The notes under the pieces were generated by a model, which was not told where the DNA came from, made no database searches, and saw only the letters and a list, made by a program, of their open reading frames with translations. Shown here piece by piece: positions 1 to 6,156 of a DNA stretch of 9,842 bases; within the stretch, counting starts at the first letter, position 1; each line of letters starts with the position of its first letter. This stretch comes from Deltaproteobacteria bacterium. Lineage in GTDB: Bacteria; Desulfobacterota_B; Binatia; UBA9968. The position numbers and the translations under genes are program-made. The stretch is from contig JAPUHZ010000441.1 in the NCBI GenBank assembly GCA_027297485.1, forward strand, positions 1-9,842. The letters are read 5' to 3'.

Positions 1-729
1 CATCTGCTCCTCGGGAGGCTCTTGGCGGTGCACCAAGGCGAGAAAGATTCCGAGGACGGCATTACCGAAACGAACAAAGAAGTGCGTGTTGGGCCGGGGG
101 AGGCGTCTCTTCTGCTCCATGGTCGTATAGCGCTGGTCCCAACGCCTGGTTCCCGGCGCCACTTCCTCTTTCCCCTCGCCCCAGAGCTTTGCCCGCTTGT
201 AGTCTGCAGTGTTCCAGCCAACCCGGTGATCGACAGGCAAACCCAGTGCCTTCACGTAAAAGTCCTCTGCCCACTCCAGATCACAGCTCTCCACAGTAGC
301 GTGGTCTATGCCCTGGACTCTACCGGTTGCCTCGAAATTAGCTTTGGAGGCGACTAACTGAACGCGGTTTCCGTCCGGGTCATAAAAATAAAAGTTGTCT
401 TCTGCCTCGGACGGACGGTCCTCCCTGTAGGTGTGAATATCGATGCTGCGTGCGGCCAACTTTTTGGAGACAGCTGCCCGTTCAGCAGGCGCGATTCTGT
501 AAGCCTGATGGACACCGGTTTCGGGGAGAGATCTGGGCGCGGGACTCTCCGAGAGGATAAGATAATCATTTCCTGCGGTTTTCATGAGGAGGCTTCGCTC
601 ACAGTCAGGCCAAAGGTCATGCCCGGCCGGTTCGAAGCCAAGCACCGTACGATAAAATTCCTCCCCCCGTTTTAGGTCAGAGACTTCAACGACGAGGTGG
701 CTCATCCCCTCAATTTGGAGTTTACCCAT
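1..729 (-). CDS. Two-domain VOC (glyoxalase/extradiol dioxygenase fold) protein, C-terminus cut off by window edge
   Basis: The frame is open for 243 codons from the ATG at 727-729 to the left edge, with no stop, so the gene continues outside the window. Two VOC domains are visible. The first (about residues 8-130) begins SHLVVEVSDL, with the first metal-ligand His at H11, a second candidate at H74 (VHQAYR) and the DPDGN turn at 117-121. The usual glutamate ligand after that turn is Gln124 (NRVQLV). The second domain starts around residue 139 (GIDHATVESCD, H143) with a second His at H216 (THFFVRF); its last ligand region is not in the window. Two VOC domains in one chain is the layout of type I extradiol ring-cleavage dioxygenases, which fits the oxygenase genes upstream. 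The substrate is unknown, and the Gln in domain 1 argues that only domain 2 may be catalytic, as in those enzymes. No good Shine-Dalgarno precedes this ATG; the ATG at residue 9 is an alternative start. Confidence 0.85.
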   Translation of the reverse strand, partial: MGKLQIEGMSHLVVEVSDLKRGEEFYRTVLGFEPAGHDLWPDCERSLLMKTAGNDYLILSESPAPRSLPETGVHQAYRIAPAERAAVSKKLAARSIDIHTYREDRPSEAEDNFYFYDPDGNRVQLVASKANFEATGRVQGIDHATVESCDLEWAEDFYVKALGLPVDHRVGWNTADYKRAKLWGEGKEEVAPGTRRWDQRYTTMEQKRRLPRPNTHFFVRFGNAVLGIFLALVHRQEPPEEQM

Positions 730-784
730 GGATAGCCGATAGAGCTGAAAGCAGATCGCTAACCCGAATTGTTCACGCCGGAGT

Positions 785-922
785 CCCTTCGTGTGCAAAT
801 CCTTTCGGCCCCACGCAATGATTCTCTACCTCGAGGGCCGCCCACGCCAACCCCTTGAGGTGCTGACTCCCACTGTCCAGGCCTGCCGACGCCCTTCTTG
901 TCCCTGTGCGTGCGGCCTTCAG
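785..922 (-). repeat. Diverged intergenic repeat, copy 1
   Basis: This 138-bp stretch aligns without gaps to 1532-1669. I counted 34 mismatches by hand, so about 75% identity. The best-conserved core is CTCGAGGGCCGCCC plus the following CGCCAACCCCTT, allowing one A/G change (830-855). Weaker similarity may extend to about 943. Differences between the copies fall on all three positions of the only shared reading frame (about 14, 9 and 11), so the element does not look like a gene under selection. In this copy that frame has stops just upstream (TAA TGA). The copy occupies most of the 277-bp gap between the VOC genes at 1-729 and 1007-1474; I see no gene, terminator or clear promoter in the rest of that gap. 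It could be an old mobile-element remnant or a family of intergenic repeats. Confidence 0.7.
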
Positions 923-1006
923 GACTTGCACCCTCGAGCCTCTTCATTAAGCAACGCTCTGTTGTGGTTGCACATTGTGAGATAAATATTCCAGGTTTAG
1001 GATGAA

Positions 1007-1474
1007 TTACCCTACATTTCGGACGTAGGGTTTAGGATAATTTACATCTTCGTCGCGGCGCCAGAGGATCTCGAGGAAATTGCCGCTTGGATCCTTGAAG
1101 TAGATCGACTGGCCGAAAGGGCTCTTCTCTGGGTGTTCTACCGGGCCTTCAAAAGCGATCTCTCTCTTTTTTAACTCTTCCATAGTCTTGTCAAACCGGT
1201 TGTGTGAGACGCGAAAGGCGTGGCGAAAACCGTGCGCGCCACGATGCTGATCGGAAGCAGGCATAGGCATGAAGTCCCGTGGCACCATGAGTGCCAGGAG
1301 GTAGTCCTCCAAAATGATAGAACCGTGGACGGACCTTCCCCGCAGGGCGTCATCGGTCTTAAAATTGACGCGGGTCCCTTGGTGCGCACCCAGGACATTG
1401 CAATAAAAGTCCTCGGCCTCTTTCAGGTCGTGAACGCAGATAGCACTGTGACTTAGACTCTCGACATCAGCCAT
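1007..1474 (-). CDS. VOC family protein (single domain, glyoxalase/bleomycin-resistance/dioxygenase fold)
   Basis: The protein is 155 residues, the usual size for a single VOC domain that would act as a dimer. It begins MADVESLSHSAICVHDL and carries the expected ligand set: H9, H85 (FRHAFRV) and E135 after the DPSGN turn (NFLEILW). A complete His/His/Glu site suggests a working divalent-metal enzyme, for example an extradiol-type dioxygenase, isomerase or glyoxalase-like protein; the substrate cannot be read. The start was placed at 1474, not at the ATG 18 bp upstream, because AAGGAGG sits at 1482-1488, seven bases before this ATG, and itself lies within the longer reading. Its C-terminal region (NYPKPY) overlaps a small direct repeat. 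The gene stands alone between two copies of a diverged repeat, so it may have its own transcript. Confidence 0.88.
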   Translation of the reverse strand: MADVESLSHSAICVHDLKEAEDFYCNVLGAHQGTRVNFKTDDALRGRSVHGSIILEDYLLALMVPRDFMPMPASDQHRGAHGFRHAFRVSHNRFDKTMEELKKREIAFEGPVEHPEKSPFGQSIYFKDPSGNFLEILWRRDEDVNYPKPYVRNVG

Positions 1475-1481
1475 ATCTCTA

Positions 1482-1488
1482 CCTCCTT
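1482..1488 (-). promoter_or_regulatory. Ribosome binding site that fixes the start of the VOC gene at 1474
   Basis: A perfect AAGGAGG Shine-Dalgarno core on the minus strand lies seven bases from the ATG at 1472-1474. It decides this start over the upstream in-frame ATG at 1490-1492, which would place the ribosome site inside the coding region. Confidence 0.75.
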
Positions 1489-1531
1489 CCATCTTTTTTG
1501 ACTAATACCAGCTACTGAAGTCGTGATAGAT

Positions 1532-1669
1532 TTCCTCAGGGGGCAAGCCTTCCGGCCGCGCCCGATATGCCTCGACCTCGAGGGCCGCCCGCGCCAACCC
1601 CTTAGGGTGCTCACTCCCACTGTTAGGGCCTGCCTGCAACTTCCACGTCCCTGCGTCTGCGGCCTTCAG
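1532..1669 (-). repeat. Diverged intergenic repeat, copy 2
   Basis: This is the partner of 785-922, in the same orientation and 747 bp away, so the two copies form direct repeats around the VOC gene at 1007-1474. Here one minus-strand frame is open from an ATG at 1729 to a stop at 1502 (75 codons), ending in the residues DFSSWY. That frame has no Shine-Dalgarno site, and comparison with the other copy shows no excess of third-position changes, so I do not call it a gene. The copy lies in the 278-bp gap between the VOC-Rieske fusion and the VOC gene at 1007-1474. Apart from the ribosome site near 1485, nothing else is recognisable in that gap. Confidence 0.7.
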
Positions 1670-1752
1670 TCTCGCCCCCTTCGGAACCTCTTGTCGTGGC
1701 AGAGGAGCAGTTGTAATCGTTTTTGTCATTTGTACTAGTCAATTCGAACTAC

Positions 1753-2562
1753 CTATACCTTTTGAACGTCAGCTGCGCAGAACTCCGCCCCGCAAGTTCC
1801 GGGAACGACCTGATCGGGGCTATAGCCCTTGCGGATGATAGCCACTCCGGTATCTACCACGATAGACCCGTCCTCGGCGATCGTTACGGGATTCAGTCTC
1901 AAAGGACCGACGTCCGGCATGTGGCCGGTAAATTCCCCTTTGCGGTTGTAAGTGGCCCCGTGGAACGGGCAATAAAAACGCCAATGCTCCTTTTCCCACT
2001 TGATCTGTCCGTTTTTGTGGGCGCACCAGCGGGAGAGCGCCAAAAAACCTTCTTCAAGCCGCACTAAAAAAAACATTCCTTGGTTGAACGGAGTGACCGA
2101 GCCTACCTCGAAGTCCTCAACTTTGCCGCAGGTCACCTGGCCGGCGCTTGGCTTGATAATCCGCTTGGCCTCTGGGCCATAGGCCTGGACCTGATAGCGG
2201 TGTCCGTCCGGATCAAAGACATCCATACTCCTCTCCCCCAAGGCCCGAAACTGTGCGCGGCTGTCGTCGATATCGACCCCAATGGTCTTTAGCCTTTGCT
2301 GGGCACGCTTGTACTGCTCGACGGTAAGTAGCCAGGCATGGTGGATGCTGCTGCTGTTGGGTCGGAAGGGTTCCACATTAGGGACCTGGACCAACAGGAC
2401 CATCTGACCGCTGTTCATTTTGAGAAGCGAATTGGGCCCCTCTTCCGTGACGAGATCTCTCCCGATAGGGTCGAGTCCCAAGATCTCTTGATAGAATTTC
2501 TCTGAGCGGTCTAGGTCCGTAACCTGAACCACAAGATGGCTGAATCCATCGACCAGGGACAT
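1753..2562 (-). CDS. VOC-Rieske fusion protein: N-terminal VOC domain joined to a C-terminal Rieske [2Fe-2S] domain
   Basis: The protein has 269 residues in two parts. Residues about 7-128 are a VOC domain: FSHLVVQVTDL with H9, the His pair H74/H75 (IHHAWLL) and the DPDG turn at 117-120. The usual glutamate ligand is Gln124 (YQVQAYG). After a short linker, residues about 141-250 form a ferredoxin-like Rieske domain with all four cluster ligands: C180-A-H182 (WCAHKNG) and C198-P-F-H201 (YCPFHGATYN), 15 residues apart. The C-terminal tail (about 250-269) adds two cysteines, C257 and C262, of unknown role. Rieske domains of this kind pass single electrons, for example to ring-hydroxylating oxygenases, and one such oxygenase is encoded upstream at 3866-5002. 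A built-in electron donor for that enzyme is an inference. The start at 2562 has GTGAGG five bases upstream and lies 18 bp after the previous VOC gene, so the two are likely co-transcribed. The reading frame runs uninterrupted through the junction, so this is not two neighbouring genes. Confidence 0.88.
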   Translation of the reverse strand: MSLVDGFSHLVVQVTDLDRSEKFYQEILGLDPIGRDLVTEEGPNSLLKMNSGQMVLLVQVPNVEPFRPNSSSIHHAWLLTVEQYKRAQQRLKTIGVDIDDSRAQFRALGERSMDVFDPDGHRYQVQAYGPEAKRIIKPSAGQVTCGKVEDFEVGSVTPFNQGMFFLVRLEEGFLALSRWCAHKNGQIKWEKEHWRFYCPFHGATYNRKGEFTGHMPDVGPLRLNPVTIAEDGSIVVDTGVAIIRKGYSPDQVVPGTCGAEFCAADVQKV

Positions 2563-2580
2563 TTTTTCCTCACTGCCCTT

Positions 2581-3066
2581 TTAATTTTCCTTCCAGCCGT
2601 AGGTGCGGCCCATTCCGCCATACTGGGCGCCCCGCTTGGCAATCTCCGCCTCGTAGGCAGCCTTGTCGGGGAACTTGGCCGTGACTTCGAGTCCATATCC
2701 ATCCGGGTCCTTAAAGTAGATGGAAAGTCCCGTGCCCCCACCATGGGCCTTGGGGCCGTCGTAGGGTATGTCCATCCGCTTCAGTTGTTCCTGGACGCTG
2801 TCCAAATCGGAGGGCTCAATCTCAAAGGCGAAATGGAGGTGGCGGATGTCGGTCTTGGGAGGGCTGTCCGGCTCCATCTGAAAAAGGTCAAAGCCAAAGT
2901 TTCCTACTTTAACCAGCGTGTGCTTCGATCTTTTGGCGGCCTTATCCTTCTCGTTCTGACCACGGCTGCGGCCGATCTCCCCGTCAAAAACCTCCTGATA
3001 AAATTTCACCGACCGTTCGAGATCGGTAACGACAAAGGCAAGATGGTCCACTCTCTTAAGTTTCAT
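2581..3066 (-). CDS. VOC family protein (single domain)
   Basis: The 161-residue protein begins MKLKRVDHLAFVVTDLERS, a textbook VOC opening. Candidate metal ligands are H8, H78 (RHLHFAF; H76 is an alternative) and E127 after the DPDG turn (GYGLEVTAK), so the metal site looks complete. An insertion rich in Lys and Arg (about residues 33-48) and a C-terminal extension of about 30 residues distinguish it from its neighbours. The function could be dioxygenase, glyoxalase-like or isomerase; sequence alone does not decide. The start is well supported: GAAGGGGG at 3075-3082 lies eight bases before the ATG. It is the first gene after a 97-bp gap with a promoter candidate, and the VOC-Rieske fusion follows 18 bp later. 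Confidence 0.9.
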   Translation of the reverse strand: MKLKRVDHLAFVVTDLERSVKFYQEVFDGEIGRSRGQNEKDKAAKRSKHTLVKVGNFGFDLFQMEPDSPPKTDIRHLHFAFEIEPSDLDSVQEQLKRMDIPYDGPKAHGGGTGLSIYFKDPDGYGLEVTAKFPDKAAYEAEIAKRGAQYGGMGRTYGWKEN

Positions 3067-3103
3067 GAGTAGTTCCCCCTTCTAAAGATTTACTGATCTT
3101 CTT

Positions 3104-3133
3104 ATCATACCTATAAGCCGGTTTGGGTTGCAA
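3104..3133 (-). promoter_or_regulatory. Sigma70-like promoter candidate upstream of the VOC/VOC-Rieske pair
   Basis: On the minus strand a -35-like TTGCAA (3128-3133) and a -10-like TATGAT (3104-3109) are separated by 18 bp. They match the consensus at 4 of 6 and 5 of 6 positions. The -10 box is about 37 bp before the ATG at 3066, which leaves room for a short leader and the ribosome site. It is the only such pair I noticed in the 97-bp gap after the hydrolase-fold gene, and no terminator hairpin is visible there, so readthrough from the upstream operon is also possible. Confidence 0.45.
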
Positions 3134-3163
3134 TGGAACTGAAATGCCAACGCTCAAAGTCGC

Positions 3164-3859
3164 TTAAGTCGTCCCTTGTTTAAGATTATTCCGCAGAAAA
3201 TCCATCATCCTTATCCAGGCGTTTATGGTCTCCAAGTGCCGATACTCCGACCGAGTCTCGTTGGCAAATCCATGAGGAGCGCGAGGATAAATTTTAATGT
3301 CGAACTGTTTGCCATGCCTACGAAGCAACTCCTCCAGATCATGAACCGCGCTGGGTGGCACGGCTTTATCGTCTCCACCGTAACTCCCCAGGATGGGGCA
3401 TCGAAGCTTCGTCAGCTCATCCAAAGGATCAGGATTCCGTCCGTAGTAAACCACCGCGGCGTTGAGCCTGGGATTTTGGATCGCCCATTGAAGGGATAGG
3501 GTCCCTCCCAATCCGTATCCCACGGTCCCAACTTTACCCGTAGCGTTCGGTTTATTCGCCAGGCATTGATAAGCGGCGTTGAGGGTTGCCAGCATCCTGG
3601 ACTGAGGAACTTCTCGATAACGGGATTGGCCTTCCTCAGGTGTGGCAGCGGTTTTTCCCAAAAATAAATCCGGGGCAAGGGCGATGTAATATTTCGTTGC
3701 CAATCTCCTGCAGAGTCCTTTTACCTGATCAACAAGACCCCATATGCCGTGGATCAAAATCACCCCAGGGTATTGTCCCGGAGTACCGGGCTCTGCTAGG
3801 AAGCCACGGGCCGGAGGCTCGTCGTTAGCCGGGAGCTCGACATACGAAATTTTAATCAT
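3164..3859 (-). CDS. Dienelactone-hydrolase-fold alpha/beta-hydrolase lacking the catalytic nucleophile
   Basis: The 231-residue protein has the length and order of the dienelactone hydrolase family, whose members open dienelactones to maleylacetate in the modified ortho pathway of chloroaromatic breakdown. Seen here: strand plus oxyanion region PGVILIHGIWGL (31-42), the LAPDLF segment (61-66), the nucleophile elbow GYGLGG (114-119), the acid loop GGDDKAVP with likely Asp164, and the catalytic His196 in PHGF. The elbow normally reads G-x-C-x-G-G or G-x-S-x-G-G, but here the nucleophile position is Gly116 (codon GGA). The glutamate expected in the family's I-H/Q-E-I-F/W-G motif is Gly39 (GGC). 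Two of the key residues are therefore glycine, which argues against normal hydrolase activity. It starts 6 bp after the Rieske oxygenase stop, so it is very probably translated with it. It could be a ligand-binding or accessory protein, or an enzyme with altered chemistry. Confidence 0.87.
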   Translation of the reverse strand: MIKISYVELPANDEPPARGFLAEPGTPGQYPGVILIHGIWGLVDQVKGLCRRLATKYYIALAPDLFLGKTAATPEEGQSRYREVPQSRMLATLNAAYQCLANKPNATGKVGTVGYGLGGTLSLQWAIQNPRLNAAVVYYGRNPDPLDELTKLRCPILGSYGGDDKAVPPSAVHDLEELLRRHGKQFDIKIYPRAPHGFANETRSEYRHLETINAWIRMMDFLRNNLKQGTT

Positions 3860-3865
3860 CGGACT

Positions 3866-5002
3866 TCAGTTTACCTGGATCAGCTCATCCTTGGCGTCGA
3901 CGCAAATCAAGTTGTTTTTTCCTGGGTCCCTGATGATCCCCGGAGGATCCTCGCCTCGCTCGACCGCGTCGATGGCTTTCTTAAGAATGTTGCGCCACAT
4001 GATGACGCCGCGGTCCGAGCTTCCCAAATGTTCCTTGGTCCTGTCTTGAATCGGTCCCTGGCTCATTTGGGCCTCCTCATCTCCCGGATCTCTCTGGCTC
4101 TCTTCATAAGATCGGACGCCTCTACGGTCCACGGAAGCTCGGTTGACCACTCCTGAGCCAAAGACCTCTTCGGTGGGCTTGCCGTCTTTGCCGAAGGGGA
4201 TGAAGAAAAGTTCAAAGGTGCGCGTGTGGGTATCATCGATCGGCACCTTCCAGGCGGCCCGCTGCGCGCACTCAACACCGTGTTCGCGTCTCATCGAGCC
4301 GGTGGTTTGGAGCATGGGTACCATGAAATGGTTCGTCCGGCGGATGATGGTCCCCGGTTCATGACCGGCACGATCCGCTACGGTGATCATGCCGTACTCT
4401 GCCGGAGTAAATGTGCAGTCGGGGATCTCGTAGAAGTCCATTCCAAATTGGTGCTCGTGGAGAATAGCGGTATGCATGGTATCAGCGTGGTTTTCGGATC
4501 GCTGGAGGTAATTGCCCTCTCCGGTCCTAACCGTGATCTTTCTTATTCCGTCCTGCCTGACCAAAAAGCTGTAATTAGGTAAAAGAGAGATCTTTTCAAC
4601 CGGCCCCATGTAGGCAAAGGCTAGGCCCCCTAATTCTCGACAGGGATAGGCCTTGTGTCTGATGGTCTTCTTAAAATTGCTGTCAGGAGGTTCCAGAGGC
4701 TGATCCAGACAATGGCCGTCAATATCGTAGAGCCAGCCATGATAACAACAACGGATGCCTCGTTCCTCAACGCGACCATACTCCAAAGAGGTGCCCCGGT
4801 GGCTGCAATGTTTTTCCAGCAACCCCACCCTCCCTTTGGTGTCGCGAAAGAGAACAAGCTCCTCACCTAAGACCCTGACCAACTTAGGCAGGTCCGTCAG
4901 CTCTTCACTGATCCCGACAGGGATCCAGTATCGTCGCATCATCTCACCGCCCGGTGTTCCCGGTCCGACTCGGGTTAGTCTTTCGTTTTCCGCTTCAGTC
5001 AT
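3866..5002 (-). CDS. Rieske non-haem-iron aromatic-ring-hydroxylating oxygenase, alpha subunit (phthalate-dioxygenase-like)
   Basis: The 378-residue protein is a Rieske oxygenase catalytic subunit, which uses O2 and two electrons to hydroxylate or demethylate an aromatic substrate. The Rieske domain (about 25-130) holds C66-S-H68 (HCSHRG) and C85-C-Y-H88 (CCYHGW), 16 residues apart. The mononuclear iron site is seen in E170-N-H-A-D-T-M-H177 with H182 four residues on; Asp174 matches the residue that relays electrons between subunits. The third iron ligand is probably Asp308 in the block before SQGPIQDR, followed by EHLGSSD (324-330), a stretch characteristic of the phthalate 4,5-dioxygenase/vanillate demethylase type. 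That type is usually a homo-oligomer needing no beta subunit, and none is present. It sits 21 bp after the cupin gene and 6 bp before the hydrolase-fold gene. No reductase or separate ferredoxin is in the window. The ribosome site is weak, and the substrate is not predictable from sequence. Confidence 0.93.
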   Translation of the reverse strand: MTEAENERLTRVGPGTPGGEMMRRYWIPVGISEELTDLPKLVRVLGEELVLFRDTKGRVGLLEKHCSHRGTSLEYGRVEERGIRCCYHGWLYDIDGHCLDQPLEPPDSNFKKTIRHKAYPCRELGGLAFAYMGPVEKISLLPNYSFLVRQDGIRKITVRTGEGNYLQRSENHADTMHTAILHEHQFGMDFYEIPDCTFTPAEYGMITVADRAGHEPGTIIRRTNHFMVPMLQTTGSMRREHGVECAQRAAWKVPIDDTHTRTFELFFIPFGKDGKPTEEVFGSGVVNRASVDRRGVRSYEESQRDPGDEEAQMSQGPIQDRTKEHLGSSDRGVIMWRNILKKAIDAVERGEDPPGIIRDPGKNNLICVDAKDELIQVN

Positions 5003-5023
5003 ACGCCATTACCATTTATTCAA

Positions 5024-6118
5024 TTATTCGGCTCCCGTGCATCGTGAAACCATGGCCTTCATCTTACAGCGGACACCCGACCGGTCCAGCTCATGTTCAT
5101 AAAGGCCGTGGATCTCCGGATCTTCATTCTCGTATTCAATCTGGTTTCCTCCTTCTTTCACATTCTTGGCCTGCCCCTCGGTGTGGAGCGCCTTGATGAA
5201 CTCGTATTTGTGAGGACTCCAGTGGAATGCGAGATAGCGTGCCGGAGACTCTCCGATGTTGAAGTGCTGGTGAAACCACATTTGCGGTGGCACGAAAAGA
5301 CTGCCTGCTTGCCAGTCCACCCGGGTTCTCTTTTCCCCCTCCTGCCAGAGAAGGGTGTAGCCCCGGCCGCTGAGAATAACGATCTGAAAGCCGGCGCCAT
5401 GACGATGGGCTTTTTTGTAGGTCCCTACCGGGAACTCCGAGACATGGCTCGCCATGGCCCCGTCGGAAAGTTCAAAGTGCATGTTTCTCGATCTCCCGCC
5501 CCGGTTCACTTGATCAAGCACACGGAAGGTCTGCACATCCGATATGAAGTTACTTTCCCAAATGCGGCCTGGATACTCCCTTCCATTGCCGCTGAAATAG
5601 TTCTCCTCTCCGTGAAAGCGGCTAGAGAAAACGTAGGGGTTATTAAACACGAAGTCGAGGTCGTGAAAGAGGTTTAAGACGACCGGTGCGTTGGTCACGG
5701 CCAAGAAGCGCACCGGCTCTTCGCCCTGTCCGTTGAAATGTTCGTGCCAGGCATTGAGTGGGATGGCAAAGTGGCTCCCCACAGACCACTCGAAGGTTCG
5801 TTTCGGTTTTCCATCCTGCCAAACGGCAGTTGCACCCTTACCTCTGAGAATATAAATCATCTCTTCGATCATGAAGCGCTGAGGGTTTAGTGTTCCCCCG
5901 GGGGGAATCTCACAGAGATAGGCGCCTGTGGCTCCCCCTGCTCCTTCAAGCTCGATAAAAGCGCCAAGTCCGCCCTTGCGCTTCCAAGGGGCCAACCCCA
6001 CCTCCATAAGGTCGTCAACGAAAAAGCCCCGCAGGATAGGGATCCCCTCTGAGCGCATAAAATCTTCATAGAAATTGACGCGTCTTAATTCCCCTTTGTT
6101 GATGATAGAATTTGCCAT
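5024..6118 (-). CDS. Bicupin protein (two cupin domains), possible metal-dependent dioxygenase
   Basis: The 364-residue protein contains two beta-barrel cupin domains, like gentisate dioxygenase and related ring-cleaving bicupins. The N-terminal cupin (about 64-150) has the PGGTLNPQ motif start, but the His-x-His metal pair is replaced by Gln80 and Phe82. The glutamates E85/E86 and the second-motif histidines H125 and H127 (WHEHFN) remain. The C-terminal cupin (about 225-300) looks functional: H238-R-H240 after the GTYKKA turn, Gln245, and H283/H285 in WFHQHFN. The matching W-H-x-H-F-N ends of both halves indicate an internal duplication. I infer one working metal centre, probably Fe(II), in the C-terminal half. 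The gene lies 38 bp after the ABC ATPase and 21 bp before the Rieske oxygenase, consistent with a catabolic role. An isomerase or a regulatory or binding role is also possible. No strong ribosome site precedes the chosen ATG, and an ATG at residue 21 is an alternative. Confidence 0.87.
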   Translation of the reverse strand: MANSIINKGELRRVNFYEDFMRSEGIPILRGFFVDDLMEVGLAPWKRKGGLGAFIELEGAGGATGAYLCEIPPGGTLNPQRFMIEEMIYILRGKGATAVWQDGKPKRTFEWSVGSHFAIPLNAWHEHFNGQGEEPVRFLAVTNAPVVLNLFHDLDFVFNNPYVFSSRFHGEENYFSGNGREYPGRIWESNFISDVQTFRVLDQVNRGGRSRNMHFELSDGAMASHVSEFPVGTYKKAHRHGAGFQIVILSGRGYTLLWQEGEKRTRVDWQAGSLFVPPQMWFHQHFNIGESPARYLAFHWSPHKYEFIKALHTEGQAKNVKEGGNQIEYENEDPEIHGLYEHELDRSGVRCKMKAMVSRCTGAE

Positions 6119-6156
6119 GGCGGAAATCTATCTTAAATGATTTAGAACAATCCAGT

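Noticed and set aside
354..569. Minus-strand open frame inside the left-edge VOC gene
   Set aside because: It is out of frame with the 243-codon VOC reading, which has two clear VOC domains. The true gene simply runs off the edge and is not frameshifted.
759..947. 62-codon minus-strand open frame over repeat copy 1
   Set aside because: It lies in a different frame from the open frame in copy 2, so the two copies do not encode the same protein. It is likely a chance open frame in GC-rich DNA.
1502..1729. 75-codon minus-strand open frame over repeat copy 2, beginning MTKTITTAPL
   Set aside because: There is no ribosome site, no recognised family, and comparison with the repeat at 785-922 shows no third-position bias. 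It is described as a repeat, with the coding option left open under findings.
2536..3072. 178-codon plus-strand open frame
   Set aside because: It is antisense to the VOC gene at 2581-3066, which has a full motif set and a good ribosome site.
5093..5677. 194-codon plus-strand open frame
   Set aside because: It lies wholly inside the bicupin gene on the other strand, which shows clear domain motifs. This is an antisense shadow.
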